A DNA stretch of 64,000 nucleotides from Asanoa hainanensis (GCF_900188485.1 NZ_FZPH01000001.1:62001-126000), one strand, 5' to 3'. Shown: positions 16,712 to 27,051, counted from the first letter of the stretch. The notes: generated by a model from the letters alone, not told the origin. Numbers and translations: made by a program.

Positions 16712-19633
16712 TCACCCGAGGTGGATCGACCGCACCTGGTTGCCCTTGGTGTCGACGTAGACCCGGTAGTCGCCGACCTGGTAGGTGCCGGCAGCGTTGT
16801 TGCGAATGGTGAATGTGGCCGCGACAGGAGACGTGCTGCCGTCGACGTGGGTCCGCTTCACCGTGATGGTCAACTCGTTCGTGTTGCCCCGCAGCTTCTT
16901 GACCACGGCCGACGGCTTCGCACCGACGACCGCGTTGGCGACCGTCACGTAGACGGCGTCGGGGGAGGAGAACTCCGCGTTCTTCTGCCCGTCACCGAAC
17001 TGGAAGAAGCCCCGCTGCTCGACGGCACCACGCCCGGGGAACGGATCCGGGTTCGCGGCCAGGTACGTCGGGTTGACCGTGTAGAGGTCCGTCTTGGAAT
17101 CCGCGAGGACCGGCTGCACCCCGGTGTACGGCGCATCGGTGATCGCGAGGTTCACCGACAGGTAGATGGCGTCGGGGTTGGTGGCCGAGACGCGCGAGGA
17201 GAAGTACTTGTCCGCACTCTGCCCCGCCGGCACGGCCAGCGGCACGACCTGGTCGCCGACGCGGATGTTGAACTGGAAGTCGCCGTAGCCACCGGCGCGG
17301 AACGTCGCCCAGGCAGCGTCCGACAGGTAGCCGGGGCGCTCCACCTTGAACTCCAGCCGCATCGGTGCCACGTACGTGCTGTTCAGGTATTCGGCGTCGG
17401 TGAGGGGCAGGTAGACACCGCCCGGGGCGTGCCCCAGCGCGAAGGCCGCCGCCGTCGGGGCCGAGTTGCCGCGCACGTTCCACATGGGCACGTTGAACGA
17501 GGTGGCGGCGAGCAGGGCCTGGCCGTCCAACTGGCGCTTGTCGACGGCGGCCGTCGCGTCCTTGAAGGTGCCGATCGTGACGTCGAGCAGGTCGAGGTCC
17601 GACCGGTCGGCGTTCAACCCCGGCATGTCCGCCCACATGAACTTGGCGCCGGCTGGCCCGGAGTAGCGGGCCATCTCCAGCATGCCGTCGGCCATGATCT
17701 TGGTCATCTGGACCGCCGAGTCGACCTTCATCCGCTCGTTGGCGGTGTGCCACCAGCGCTCGTTCCCCGGGATGACGGCGCCGAAGGCGGTCATCTTGTT
17801 GCGGAAGCTGCTGGCCAGGGTGCCGCCGGTCGTGCCCTGCGGATAGACCACGTCCTTGAGGGCGTTCGGATCCGCGAACTCCTTCGGGTTGCCCTCGACC
17901 GAGGCCCGGTAGCTCCCGAACTGCAGAGCAGTCAGCGGGTTGTCGTGGTCGACGTACAAGCCGGCGCCGACGGGCGAGCCGAGGTCGCCGATGGTGAACC
18001 CCTTCGCCTGGAAGGCGGCGGTGACCGCCGCCGTCGCCTGGCTGGAGTCAGCCGCCGTGACGTGCATGCTGCGCACGAACATCGGCATGCTGAGCGTGCC
18101 GGTGGCGTCGGTGTAGAAGCTCGTCGGGGTCTCCGAGTTGATGCCGCCCATGAGGGCGAAGGTCAGGTTCGGCGTGCCGTTGCTCGGGTTGCGCAACAGG
18201 TTCGCCGGGATGCCCATGTACTTGCCGATGTAGGCCTCGCCCTCGACACCGTCACGGAAGAACAGGTCCGCGATGCCGTCGGCGGCCTTCTTCAACTGCA
18301 TGTCGGAGGCGCGCACCGCGCCGAGCCCCTTGGAGAGCAGGTACATCCCCCACACGACGGCGTTCTTGCCGTACTGCGGTGTCGGCATCTCCATCGCCAC
18401 ATCGGTGTTGACCTCCAGCGTGAGCGAGTCGCCGGTGATCGTGGTCTGCACCTTGGGCGTGGTGTGGCGAGCGGCCGGGAGCCAACGCTTCGACTTCGCG
18501 GCGTCGGTGATCGCCGACACGAACCGGCGGCGCTCGGCGGAGCTCGCTCCGGCCACGTCGAGGGTGAAGATGGCCCGCGAGGCGACCTGCGTGGTGCTGC
18601 CGTACGCGATGTCCTTGAGGGTCGGGTCGCATTCGCGCAGCGTGACGCCGGCCGTGGCACCCGTGAGCCGGAAGGCCTTGGCGCTGTCCGCGGCCAGGCT
18701 CATCGACACCGCCGGGGTCACCGCACCGGAGTTGCCGACGATGACCGGGAACCGCGAGTCCGAGGTGTAGGCCGCGATCGGCATCTCTTCCCGGTTGAGG
18801 TTCTTGTACGCCCAGTTGTCGTAGAAGGTCGGGTTCGAGTTGTACGGGATGGACTGGAAGGTGGCGGTGTTCGTCGTCGATGGCGTGCCGGGACCGCCGT
18901 CCTCGTAGATCCCCATGACGATGCGGATGCGTCGGTCGATGGGCAACCCCGCCTCGAGCAGCGCCTTGGCCGCGAGCAGCGTCGCCAGCGTCGGGCCGCT
19001 GTCGTCCTGGATGCCCGCCCCGTAGACCCAGCCGTCCTGGATGTAGGGCGAGTGGTAGGCGCCGGGAGTGCCGAGGTTGCCGTCGGCGTCCCGCCAGCGT
19101 GCGAGCTGGGCCGCGGTGACGGAGGCCGTCGGCGAGTCGAGGTGGCTCAACGCCATGACCATCTCCGGGGCGTCCGGGTCACCGATCTCCGCGTAGACGT
19201 ACTTGTCGGGTTGGCGTTGGACGACCACCGGGAATCCCAGGTCGGTGGCCAGCTTGACCACCCAGGCCAGCTTGGCGACCTTGCGGTCGTACTCGTTCTG
19301 GTTGGCTTCGGTGTTGCTGACCGGGAAGGGGTACGCCGTCGCGGCCGTGCCGCCCCGGGAGATGGAGTCGTAGCTCGACCCGTCCAGCATCGCCCCGATC
19401 AGCGTGAGCGGGTCGTAGCTGCCGTCTCCCGCCCGCGCGCTGTTGACGCGTCCGGCCAGCGCCTCGACTTCCGCGTGGATCGCGTCGCGCTCGGCGTCGG
19501 TCACCGACAGGTCGTAGGTGACGCTCGGCTCGAAGCGCTTCTTGCCGGAGCCGGTCGCGGCCGCGCTGGCCGGCACACCCGTGGACAGGAGCAATGACAT
19601 GGCAAGTGTCAGAGCGAGAGGCTTCTTCCGCAT
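16712..19633 (-). CDS. Secreted M20-family metallopeptidase with large C-terminal extension
   Basis: A 973-residue exported protein. ATG 19633 has a GGGGAG box and opens a Sec signal peptide (MRKKPLALTLAMSLLLS, cleavage near ASA). The M20 zinc motif is in order: SHLDSPTAS (about 161), YGAGIQDDSGP (about 209) and GIYEDGG (about 243); WWHTANERMKVDSAVQ near 620 supplies the late His region. This arrangement is closest to PepV/dipeptidase-like M20 enzymes. Residues beyond about 700 are a beta-rich extension of unknown role. It probably trims peptides outside the cell, alongside the S8 and M12B-type proteins. A longer start at 19744 is rejected because it would precede the signal peptide. Confidence 0.88.
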   Translation of the reverse strand: MRKKPLALTLAMSLLLSTGVPASAAATGSGKKRFEPSVTYDLSVTDAERDAIHAEVEALAGRVNSARAGDGSYDPLTLIGAMLDGSSYDSISRGGTAATAYPFPVSNTEANQNEYDRKVAKLAWVVKLATDLGFPVVVQRQPDKYVYAEIGDPDAPEMVMALSHLDSPTASVTAAQLARWRDADGNLGTPGAYHSPYIQDGWVYGAGIQDDSGPTLATLLAAKALLEAGLPIDRRIRIVMGIYEDGGPGTPSTTNTATFQSIPYNSNPTFYDNWAYKNLNREEMPIAAYTSDSRFPVIVGNSGAVTPAVSMSLAADSAKAFRLTGATAGVTLRECDPTLKDIAYGSTTQVASRAIFTLDVAGASSAERRRFVSAITDAAKSKRWLPAARHTTPKVQTTITGDSLTLEVNTDVAMEMPTPQYGKNAVVWGMYLLSKGLGAVRASDMQLKKAADGIADLFFRDGVEGEAYIGKYMGIPANLLRNPSNGTPNLTFALMGGINSETPTSFYTDATGTLSMPMFVRSMHVTAADSSQATAAVTAAFQAKGFTIGDLGSPVGAGLYVDHDNPLTALQFGSYRASVEGNPKEFADPNALKDVVYPQGTTGGTLASSFRNKMTAFGAVIPGNERWWHTANERMKVDSAVQMTKIMADGMLEMARYSGPAGAKFMWADMPGLNADRSDLDLLDVTIGTFKDATAAVDKRQLDGQALLAATSFNVPMWNVRGNSAPTAAAFALGHAPGGVYLPLTDAEYLNSTYVAPMRLEFKVERPGYLSDAAWATFRAGGYGDFQFNIRVGDQVVPLAVPAGQSADKYFSSRVSATNPDAIYLSVNLAITDAPYTGVQPVLADSKTDLYTVNPTYLAANPDPFPGRGAVEQRGFFQFGDGQKNAEFSSPDAVYVTVANAVVGAKPSAVVKKLRGNTNELTITVKRTHVDGSTSPVAATFTIRNNAAGTYQVGDYRVYVDTKGNQVRSIHLG

Positions 19634-19735
19634 CTGCGCGATCTCCCCGGTCGGTCCATCGTGGACGACAACGGCAGCCTGCAACGTTCCGGAATGGACA
19701 CGTCCAGCCGAGGCCGATTGGTTCGCCTCGATGCT

Positions 19736-19745
19736 AATGATCATT
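19736..19745. promoter_or_regulatory. AATGATCATT palindrome upstream of the M20 gene
   Basis: A perfect 10-bp AT-rich palindrome about 100 bases before the M20 start, standing out in very GC-rich DNA. It could be an operator; its position fits a promoter region, but no protein can be named. Confidence 0.35.
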
Positions 19746-19831
19746 CGCGATTCTGTATCCTGCAGTTATCTCGCCGTTACCTCTGCTCACGCGGGGTGAT
19801 CGCAGACCGGATGCCGCCGGCGGGCAGCACG

Positions 19832-19860
19832 GGGTGCCCCGGCAGGTCGCCGGGGCACCC
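19832..19860 (-). terminator. Hairpin terminator after the M12B-like gene
   Basis: Perfect 12-bp stem (GGGTGCCCCGGC / GCCGGGGCACCC) with a 5-base loop, starting 8 bases after the stop of the minus-strand metalloprotease gene. No T tract. Confidence 0.8.
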
Positions 19861-19868
19861 TGGTCAGC

Positions 19869-22800
19869 TCAGCGGACGACGAGGTTGCCGCCGGTCAGCC
19901 TCAGCTCCTGGCTCTTCGCGCCGGTCCATTCCGACGAGAAGAGCAGCGTGCTTCCGTTCCAGAGGGTGACCGCGAACGAGTCCGCCGATCCTGGCGAACC
20001 CCGGTCGCTCACCGTCACCTGCAGGGTCAGCCCGCTGGCCACCAGCGTCGGGGTCGAGGTGGTGACGTCGTTCAGGTTGGCCTTCGCGCGAAGGTCAGCC
20101 CGGGTGACACCGCCGGCCGCGCTCGAGCCCAGCGACTCGATCGCCGTCGTCCGGATCTCGTACGTGCGGCTGCCGCTCTGGAAGCGGACCGTTGTCGGGC
20201 TCTTCGGTGTCAAGTCGACCTGTGAGCCGAGCCTGGCCGGATACACCCCGGCGGACTTCAGCGGCCGGATGGTGCCGCTGCCCGTGATCGAGCCGGCAGA
20301 CCTGGCCACCGTGACCAACCCGGTGTCGCTGCCCACGTAGTAGCCACCAACCGAGACGGTGATCGTGTGCGAGCCCAGCGACAACGGCGCGGCGCACGAC
20401 GCGGACCCCACCGTGAAAGCGGTGCCTACCAGGCCGACCGGGGCCGTGCACAGCGTCGTCCCGCCTTCCGTGAACGTCACCGTGGCGTTGCGGACGTCGC
20501 CCGGCGCGCGGTCCGTCGGGGCCGCCAGCGCCGCGCCGTCCCGGACCGTCGCCCGCAGCACGACGGTGCCGGCAGAGGCGAGCGTGTCACCCGTGTACGT
20601 CACCTCGGCGTCCTCCCGGACCACCACGATCGTGAAGGACGTGGTGCCCGCGACCCCGGTGGAGTCGCTGACGGTGACCGTGACGGGATAGCTGCCCGGG
20701 GCCGCCGTCGCCGCTCCGGCGACCGTCCAGGTCCGGGCGCCCGGCCGGACGGAGTCACCCGACGTCGACGCGACCGCCAGTGACATGCCCGCCGGCAGGC
20801 CCACGGCCGTCGCCGTCAAGGCCGAGCCCGCCGTGTCGGCGTCGGTCGCCCGCACCGTCACCCGGGGCGACAGGGCGTCGCTGTACTGCACCTGCGCGAC
20901 ACCGCCCGGAGCGTCCGACGACACGACCGGCGCAGCGTTGATGGTCAGGTCGGCGTCGTTCAGGTCGAAGAAGATGTTGCCGACCGCCTCGATCTTGATG
21001 CGGCCGCGCGTCGTGCCGACGTTCGGCAGCGTCACCGACTCGGTGCCGTCGTTCGCGGTGCTGGCGGCCAGGACGTGCGGGAAGGTCGCCCCGCCGTCGA
21101 CGGACAGCGAGATGCGCACGTCCGCCGCGTTGACCGGCGCCGCGTCGGTCCCCGCCACGTCCCAGCTCAGGGCGACTGGCGTGCCACCCTCCAGCGTGGT
21201 CGCCGCGGACTGCGACGTGACCAGGAACGGCCCGGCAGCAGGCGCCAGGGTAACCGCGACGTCCGCGTTGGCCACACCGCCGCCACCCGAGTGGCCGTCG
21301 CGGGCGGTCAGGCGGAAGTGCATCGTGCGGTCGTTGTCGAAGCCGACCCAGTCCGCGGTGGGCAGGAACTCCGAGTAGCAGTCGCGCACGTCGGCCGGCA
21401 CGTTCGAGCCGCCGGACGTCGGCGGTGGCGGGGCCGGGGGACAGGTGCCGGTCACCGCGTTCGTGTTGCCCGCGGCGATCTGGGCCAGGTCGGGGAAGAC
21501 CCGGGTCGGATCCGTCGACACCGCGTTCTCGCCTGGGGAGTAGTACTCCAGCGTGTCGGTCGGGCTCACGATCGCCGCGGTGCCGAACTGGCGGAACAGC
21601 GGGCCGTTCGTCTTCACGTTGTTGACCAGCGCCGTCCCGACCGTGCTGCCGCCGGAGCTGCCACCGCGGTCGTTCTGCTCCCACAGGTAGGTGAGGGTGT
21701 CGCCCTCGGCGTCGGTGGCGCTGCCGGTCAGGGCGAACGGCGTGCGCACCGGGATCGTCACGGCGGCGGGGACGGTGACCACCGGGGCGTGGTTGCCGGT
21801 CAGCTCGACCACGTTGCCGCCGTTGTCGATCGGCCCGCCCTTGGCCGTCTCGCCGACGAACCCGGACGCGCCGGCGAACGTCAGCCCGAGCGCGGCCACG
21901 TTGGCCGCACCGCCGAAGGTGACCTGGAACCCGACGTCCGTCAACGCACCCGTGCCGCCGAACGCCGCCACGGTGACGGGCGCGCCGACCACGGCCTCGA
22001 CGGCCGCGTCGATGTCCGTGAGCGTGTACGACGTACCCCGCACGATCGGCGCGGAGGAGACCCCACCGAAGTCGAGCGTGAACGAGTCGCCGTCGGTGTC
22101 GAAGTCGCGCAGCGAGACCGTCTGCACCTCGTTGATCGCCGGCCGCGCAGAGGTGACGTACGTCGTGATCTCGGTGAAGCTGCGCTGCGACCAGTAGGGA
22201 TCGCTGTGCGGCTGGAGGTCGTCCTGCCGGCAGATCCCCGCGTACGCCATGATGGACGACCCGCTGCCCGGCTCGACCGAGTTCGCGGCGCTCCGGTTGC
22301 CGCCCGAGCAGTTGAGCTGGGTGCCGTTGAACGTGTGGTTGCCGGCGAACTGGTGGCCCATCTCGTGGGCCACGTAGTCGACGGCATAGAAGTCGCCGAC
22401 CGGCGTCGGCAGGCCCGTGCAGCCGCGCGCCTTGCCGTCACCACCCACGACGCCGAGACCGGCCACGCCGCCGCCCGCGACGCCGAGACCGAGGTGCCCG
22501 ACATCGTAGTTGCTGGCGCCGACGAGTTGGCCGAGCACGATCCGGTTGCGGTTCAACGTGCCGCCGGTGCACCCGGTGAGCTGGGCCGGCGTGAAGCACG
22601 CCGACGCGCCGCAGGGCCCGTTGGGCTCGGTGGCCAGCGCCGCCGTGTTCAGGTTGGTCTTGTCGGTGTCGTTGATCAGCACGAGCCGGATGGCCGTCTC
22701 GTCCTCGTACACCTGCGTCACCCGGTTCATCAGGGTGACCTTGGCCGCGGTCACGTTCGCCGCGCCGAAGAAGGTGGCGTACGACGGGTCGGTGACCAAC

Positions 22801-23483
22801 GCGACCCGATAGGTGCGCAGGGACACGGGCGCCCCGGCCACCGCGGCGACCTCGTCGGAGAGCGCGTCCGCGGCCTCCGTGACGTCCTCCCGCTCGACGA
22901 ACTCGCCATGGTCGTCGGTCAGGTCGCGGCCGTAGTAGCTCGCGTACAGGCTCTGGTCCTGGTTGTAGTAGGGGTCGATGTACCAGGCACCGTGCGGCGA
23001 GCGGACCGACGCGTGGAACCCCAACGGCGTCAGGTCCGCCCGGATCGTCGCGGTCGGGTCGTCGATGCCCTTGCCGGCGTACGTCGTGATCTCCGGATGC
23101 TTGGCGGCGAGCCCGGCTTCCATCACCGGTGAGTCGACGAGTGTGAAGCGCTGGAACCCGCCGGCCGGGGTGGGTAGCGAGATCACCAACGGTCCCGCTG
23201 CGCGGGCGTGCGCCTTGGACAGCTGCGACGTCAGTGCGGCCCGGTCGAGGGTGTGCGCGGCGAGCCGTTTGGCCTTGATGTCGGCCCGGTGGGCGCCCTT
23301 GGCCGCCGCCGGCTTTCCGCTGACCCTGGTCCACGGCGCCTTCGGGTCGGCGGGAGCGGCGGCGGCAGGGGCTGACGCGACCATCGGCAGCAGTGCCGCC
23401 ACGAGCAGGGCGACCACGACGGCGGCGAGCCTTCGCCTCCCATGGCCCGAGTCTCGATTGTGGACAGGACGGGTCACGGCCAT
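19869..23483 (-). CDS. Secreted reprolysin-like (M12B-type) metalloprotease
   Basis: A 1204-residue secreted metzincin. ATG 23483 is chosen because GAAGGAG lies 9 bases before it; the upstream ATG 23492 abuts that box. A signal peptide follows (RRRLAAVVVALLVAALLP, ending ASAPAAAA). A pro-region runs to about 190, then the catalytic domain with HEMGHQFAGNHTF (HExxHxxGxxH, about 372-384) and the Met-turn SSIMAYAG. C-terminal regions include a proprotein/PA-like insertion, two Ig-like domains (cadherin/He-PIG style, VTVRATDAD) and a late beta domain. It is widespread in actinomycetes and flavobacteria. It probably digests extracellular protein. A strong terminator follows. Confidence 0.92.
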   Translation of the reverse strand: MAVTRPVHNRDSGHGRRRLAAVVVALLVAALLPMVASAPAAAAPADPKAPWTRVSGKPAAAKGAHRADIKAKRLAAHTLDRAALTSQLSKAHARAAGPLVISLPTPAGGFQRFTLVDSPVMEAGLAAKHPEITTYAGKGIDDPTATIRADLTPLGFHASVRSPHGAWYIDPYYNQDQSLYASYYGRDLTDDHGEFVEREDVTEAADALSDEVAAVAGAPVSLRTYRVALVTDPSYATFFGAANVTAAKVTLMNRVTQVYEDETAIRLVLINDTDKTNLNTAALATEPNGPCGASACFTPAQLTGCTGGTLNRNRIVLGQLVGASNYDVGHLGLGVAGGGVAGLGVVGGDGKARGCTGLPTPVGDFYAVDYVAHEMGHQFAGNHTFNGTQLNCSGGNRSAANSVEPGSGSSIMAYAGICRQDDLQPHSDPYWSQRSFTEITTYVTSARPAINEVQTVSLRDFDTDGDSFTLDFGGVSSAPIVRGTSYTLTDIDAAVEAVVGAPVTVAAFGGTGALTDVGFQVTFGGAANVAALGLTFAGASGFVGETAKGGPIDNGGNVVELTGNHAPVVTVPAAVTIPVRTPFALTGSATDAEGDTLTYLWEQNDRGGSSGGSTVGTALVNNVKTNGPLFRQFGTAAIVSPTDTLEYYSPGENAVSTDPTRVFPDLAQIAAGNTNAVTGTCPPAPPPPTSGGSNVPADVRDCYSEFLPTADWVGFDNDRTMHFRLTARDGHSGGGGVANADVAVTLAPAAGPFLVTSQSAATTLEGGTPVALSWDVAGTDAAPVNAADVRISLSVDGGATFPHVLAASTANDGTESVTLPNVGTTRGRIKIEAVGNIFFDLNDADLTINAAPVVSSDAPGGVAQVQYSDALSPRVTVRATDADTAGSALTATAVGLPAGMSLAVASTSGDSVRPGARTWTVAGAATAAPGSYPVTVTVSDSTGVAGTTSFTIVVVREDAEVTYTGDTLASAGTVVLRATVRDGAALAAPTDRAPGDVRNATVTFTEGGTTLCTAPVGLVGTAFTVGSASCAAPLSLGSHTITVSVGGYYVGSDTGLVTVARSAGSITGSGTIRPLKSAGVYPARLGSQVDLTPKSPTTVRFQSGSRTYEIRTTAIESLGSSAAGGVTRADLRAKANLNDVTTSTPTLVASGLTLQVTVSDRGSPGSADSFAVTLWNGSTLLFSSEWTGAKSQELRLTGGNLVVR

Positions 23484-23578
23484 CGGGCTCATCTCCTTCG
23501 ACGGGCAGACGCACCGACACCGTATTCAGTTCGTCGATGCCGTGACCATGGTCCGTACGGAGGAGAAATCGAGAACTG

Positions 23579-24376
23579 TCAACGCTTGGTGATCACGGCC
23601 TGGAGGTAGTCCATCCGCAGGACCAGGGTGGCGTCGTCGGAGACGTTGAAGCGCTTGACCGTCTCGACCATCTCGGCCCGCAGGTCCGCCGCGCGGTCGG
23701 GCTCGAGGGCGCCGAGGGCCTTGTGGGTCGGGCCGTAGAAGCTGCCGAAGAACTCGGCCTGGTGCTCGGGCGACGGGAACCGCCACAGGAACTCGCGGGC
23801 CGGTGCCTCGATGGTGACCTCCGGGCCGAACAGCTCCCGCAACCGCTCGGCGCTGCCCCACTGCGCCGGCGGCCGGAGCCCGGGCGGGGGCGGCACGTAG
23901 CGGCCGAGGGCCTGGAAGAGCTGGCCGACATAGCTGTCCGGGGTCCAGTTGACCATGCCGATCCGGCCGCCGGGCCGGCACACCCGCAGCAGCTCGGCCG
24001 CCGTCTTCTCCTGGTCGGGGGCGAACATGGCGCCGCAGGTCGACAGGACCGCGTCGAACGAGTCGTCGGCGAACGGCAGCGCCTCGGCGTCGGCCTCCTG
24101 GAACGTCGCCTCCAGGCCTTCGGCCCGGGCGCGGCCGCGGGCGCGCTCCAGCAGCGAGGGGACGTAGTCGACGCCGGTGACCTGGCAGAACCGGCGGGCC
24201 GCGGCGAGGCTGGCGTTTCCGTTGCCGCAGGCCACGTCCAGCACCCGTTCGCCGGCGCGCAGGTCGACGGCCTCGCACAAGAGCTCCGCGGTGAGCAGCA
24301 GGCGGGTGCCCACGGCCGAGTAGTCGCCCGAGGCCCAGGCGGCCTGCTGCTTCTGCTTGATGACGGTGGTGTCCAT
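23579..24376 (-). CDS. Class I SAM-dependent methyltransferase
   Basis: A 265-residue methyltransferase. ATG 24376 has a perfect GGAGGAA box seven bases upstream. Motif I is VLDVACGNGNASL (about residue 47), followed by VTGVDYVPSLLERA and motif post I, ADAEALPFADDSFDAVLST (about 95), and a late motif LLRVCRPGGRIGMVNW. This is the UbiE/Methyltransf_11 type acting on a small molecule. The gene lies 31 bases downstream of the large LuxR-type regulator on the same strand, so they probably form one operon; the substrate is unknown. Confidence 0.9.
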   Translation of the reverse strand: MDTTVIKQKQQAAWASGDYSAVGTRLLLTAELLCEAVDLRAGERVLDVACGNGNASLAAARRFCQVTGVDYVPSLLERARGRARAEGLEATFQEADAEALPFADDSFDAVLSTCGAMFAPDQEKTAAELLRVCRPGGRIGMVNWTPDSYVGQLFQALGRYVPPPPGLRPPAQWGSAERLRELFGPEVTIEAPAREFLWRFPSPEHQAEFFGSFYGPTHKALGALEPDRAADLRAEMVETVKRFNVSDDATLVLRMDYLQAVITKR

Positions 24377-24407
24377 TGTGTTCCTCCTTGTCGGGTCAGG
24401 AGGAACG

Positions 24408-27032
24408 CTATGGACTCTCGGCCCTGGACGAATCGGGGACGCGTCCCCAACTCCCGTCGGCCGGCTCCCCATCTTTCGCCGGGGCGATCCCTAGCTCGGC
24501 GGCGCGCGCGGCGGCCTCGTGCCGCGACGCCACGGCGAGCTTGGCGAGGACGGCGGAGACGTGGTGGCCCACCGTCTTGGTCGACAGCGACAACCGGGTG
24601 GCGATCTCGGCGTCGCGCAGCCCGTCGGCGACCAGCACGAGCACCTCGACCTGCCGCGCGGTGAGGCCGGCCGGGTTGACGGAGGTGGACCGGGTCGGCC
24701 CTCGGGGGACGCGTACGCCACGGGTGCGCAGATCGCGGCGCAGCCGCTCGGCCGTCTGCCGGGCGCCCAGCGCGTCGAGCCCGGCCAGCGCCTCCAGCAC
24801 CGCCGCGTCGTCCGTGGAGTGTGCCAACGCCAGAGCCCGGTGGTACGGGCAGCCGAGCGCCTCCCACGCCGCGGCCGCACCGCGCCAGTCGCCCCCGAAC
24901 AGGAGCCGGTACGGCTCGGCGGCCACCAGGTCGGCCGGCACCGGCGTGCCCGCCAGCAGCAGCCAGTAGCCCAGCTCGCCCGCGAACCACGGTTGACCGG
25001 CCTCGACGGCGAGCGCGAACGTCTCCTCCAAGGCGGGGTCGGCGCCCCCGTGCAGCCACCGGTGCTCGGCCCGCGCCGCGACCGCCGGGGCGATCCACTG
25101 CAGGTCGCCGGTCGCGAACGCGAGGTCGGCGGCCTCGGCGAGGGTGGCGTCGGCGGCCGGGTCGCCGCGCCGGGCCTGGAGCAGGCCCAGGGGCACCAGC
25201 GCGTCGACCACCCGGGCGCCACCGTGCACGAGCTCGGCCAGGGCCTCGCGCGCGTCCCGCTCGGCGCCCGGCCAGTCGCCCCGGTCGAGCCGCAGCCGGG
25301 CCCGATGACCGAGCAGGTGCTGCGTGTAGCCGGCCAGCTCGCGGGGCCGGGTGAAGGCCAGCGCCCGGTCGAGGTCGGCGCCGGCGTGGCGGTAGTCGCG
25401 CAGCTCGCTGGCGGTGGTGGCCAGGTTGCACAGGGCGCGGGCGGCATGGTCGTCCAGCCCGGACGCGACCGCGACCTGGAACGCCTCGTCGAGGGCGGCC
25501 CGGCCGCCCGCGTCACCGCCCTGGAGCCGGGCCGTGCCGATGTTGGTCAGCGCGTGGGTGAGGATCTCCTGGTCGCCGAACTGCCGGGCCAGCTCGATGG
25601 CCGGCGCGGCCCACCGCGCCGCGGCCGACAGGCGGTACGCGAGCATGTCGAGCTGGGCCTGGTTGCTGTAGGCCATCGCGAGCCGCGGGCCGGGCGGCAG
25701 CTCGCGCAGCACCGCGATCGCCTGGGCCGCCGTCTCCTCGGCCGCCGTCCGGTTGCCGTCCCACCAGTGCAGGCGCGACAGCCACCGCAGGCCGTCGCCG
25801 ACCTTCTCCCGGTCGCCGGCCGCCTCCCGCAGCGCCAGCGCGTTCCGGCGGGCGGTGACCGCCTCGGCGGAGAGCCCCGACAGGTAGCACTCGACCGAGT
25901 AGCCCTCCAGCACCTCGGCGGGCACCGGCGCGCCGAGCCGCTCGGAGTGGGTGAGCACCGCGCGGTAGTGCCCGACGGCCTCGCGGTGCGCGGCGACCGC
26001 GGCCGCCTGCCGCGCCGCTTCGGGCCCGTACCGCAGCACCGCGCCGTCGTCGCCGGCCTCGCGAGCGTGGTGCATCAGCCTGGCCACGTCGACCGGGCCG
26101 CCGGAGAGGGCCGCGAGGATCCGCCGGTTGAGCTCGCGGCGGTGCAGCACCGACAGCGATCCCTCGACCGCCCGCCGGAGCAGCTCGTGCCGGTACGCGA
26201 CCGCGTCGTCGCGGACGACGAGCAGCCCGGCCGTCTCGACCCCGGAGGCCGGCACGGTCGCGAGGCGCTCCAGCAGCCAGAGCTCGGCCGAGGTCGGGAT
26301 CACGGCGACGAGCCGGAGGACCTCGCGCACCTCCTCGGGCAGACCGCCGACGCGGGCCAGCACCAGGTCGCGAATGGTCATCGGCACGCCGGCGTCGGCG
26401 GTGGCCAGCACCTCGGTGACCAGCAGCGGGTTGCCGCCGGTCAGCGCCCGCAGCCCGGTCGCCGGCCGCCCGGCCCGGTGCGCGAGCTCGGCGACGGCAG
26501 CGGACGACAGGCCGTCGAGCGGCAGCCGCCGCACCGACTCGGCGGGGAGGCGACCGACGACGGTCCGCAGGGGATGGTCGGCCGCGAGCTCGTCGTCGCG
26601 GTAGGTGACGACCAGCAGCGCCGAGGTGGTCGCGATCCGCCGGCCGAGGAAGACCAGCAGGTCCAGCGTCGCCTCGTCGGCCCAGTGGGCGTCCTCGACG
26701 ACCACGACCCGCTGGTGACCGCCACCGTCGAGCTCGTCGAGCAGCGCCGTGAAGAGCTGCTCGCGGGAGCCGCCCGCGGCCAGCAGCGCGGCGAGCCGGC
26801 CACCCGTCTGGCGACCGAGGTCGTGCAGCGGACCCAGCGCGCGCGGGGTGAGCAGCGGGTCGCAGGCACCGACCAGGAACCGGGCTTCGGTCGCGTGGCG
26901 CCGCGCGAAGTGCCGCACGAGCGCCGACTTCCCGATGCCGGCCTCGCCCGTGACGAGGACGACGCTGCCGCGCGCGGCGGTCAGCGCCTCGGCCAGTGCG
27001 TCCAGCACCGCGGCACGCTCGAGCAGCTCCAT
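24408..27032 (-). CDS. Large LuxR-family ATPase regulator (LAL type)
   Basis: An 874-residue regulator. Residues 1-30 lead into an AAA-type NTPase with GEAGIGKS (Walker A, 29-36) and RVVVVEDAHWADEATLDLL (Walker B, about 108). A helical, TPR-like middle follows, and the C-terminal LuxR helix-turn-helix (LTARQVEVLVLVADGL, then IATRLSLSTKTVGHHVSAVLAKL) lies at about 805-850. Such LAL proteins activate catabolic or biosynthetic operons. It starts 19 bases after the dehydratase gene on the same strand and precedes the methyltransferase gene. Confidence 0.92.
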   Translation of the reverse strand: MELLERAAVLDALAEALTAARGSVVLVTGEAGIGKSALVRHFARRHATEARFLVGACDPLLTPRALGPLHDLGRQTGGRLAALLAAGGSREQLFTALLDELDGGGHQRVVVVEDAHWADEATLDLLVFLGRRIATTSALLVVTYRDDELAADHPLRTVVGRLPAESVRRLPLDGLSSAAVAELAHRAGRPATGLRALTGGNPLLVTEVLATADAGVPMTIRDLVLARVGGLPEEVREVLRLVAVIPTSAELWLLERLATVPASGVETAGLLVVRDDAVAYRHELLRRAVEGSLSVLHRRELNRRILAALSGGPVDVARLMHHAREAGDDGAVLRYGPEAARQAAAVAAHREAVGHYRAVLTHSERLGAPVPAEVLEGYSVECYLSGLSAEAVTARRNALALREAAGDREKVGDGLRWLSRLHWWDGNRTAAEETAAQAIAVLRELPPGPRLAMAYSNQAQLDMLAYRLSAAARWAAPAIELARQFGDQEILTHALTNIGTARLQGGDAGGRAALDEAFQVAVASGLDDHAARALCNLATTASELRDYRHAGADLDRALAFTRPRELAGYTQHLLGHRARLRLDRGDWPGAERDAREALAELVHGGARVVDALVPLGLLQARRGDPAADATLAEAADLAFATGDLQWIAPAVAARAEHRWLHGGADPALEETFALAVEAGQPWFAGELGYWLLLAGTPVPADLVAAEPYRLLFGGDWRGAAAAWEALGCPYHRALALAHSTDDAAVLEALAGLDALGARQTAERLRRDLRTRGVRVPRGPTRSTSVNPAGLTARQVEVLVLVADGLRDAEIATRLSLSTKTVGHHVSAVLAKLAVASRHEAAARAAELGIAPAKDGEPADGSWGRVPDSSRAESP

Positions 27033-27051
27033 CAGGAGCGACGCTACCGGC

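Noticed and set aside
16457-19597. Long plus-strand frame opposite the M20 gene
   Set aside because: High Arg/Gly/Val composition with no domain; the M20 gene in the opposite frame has signal peptide and zinc motif.
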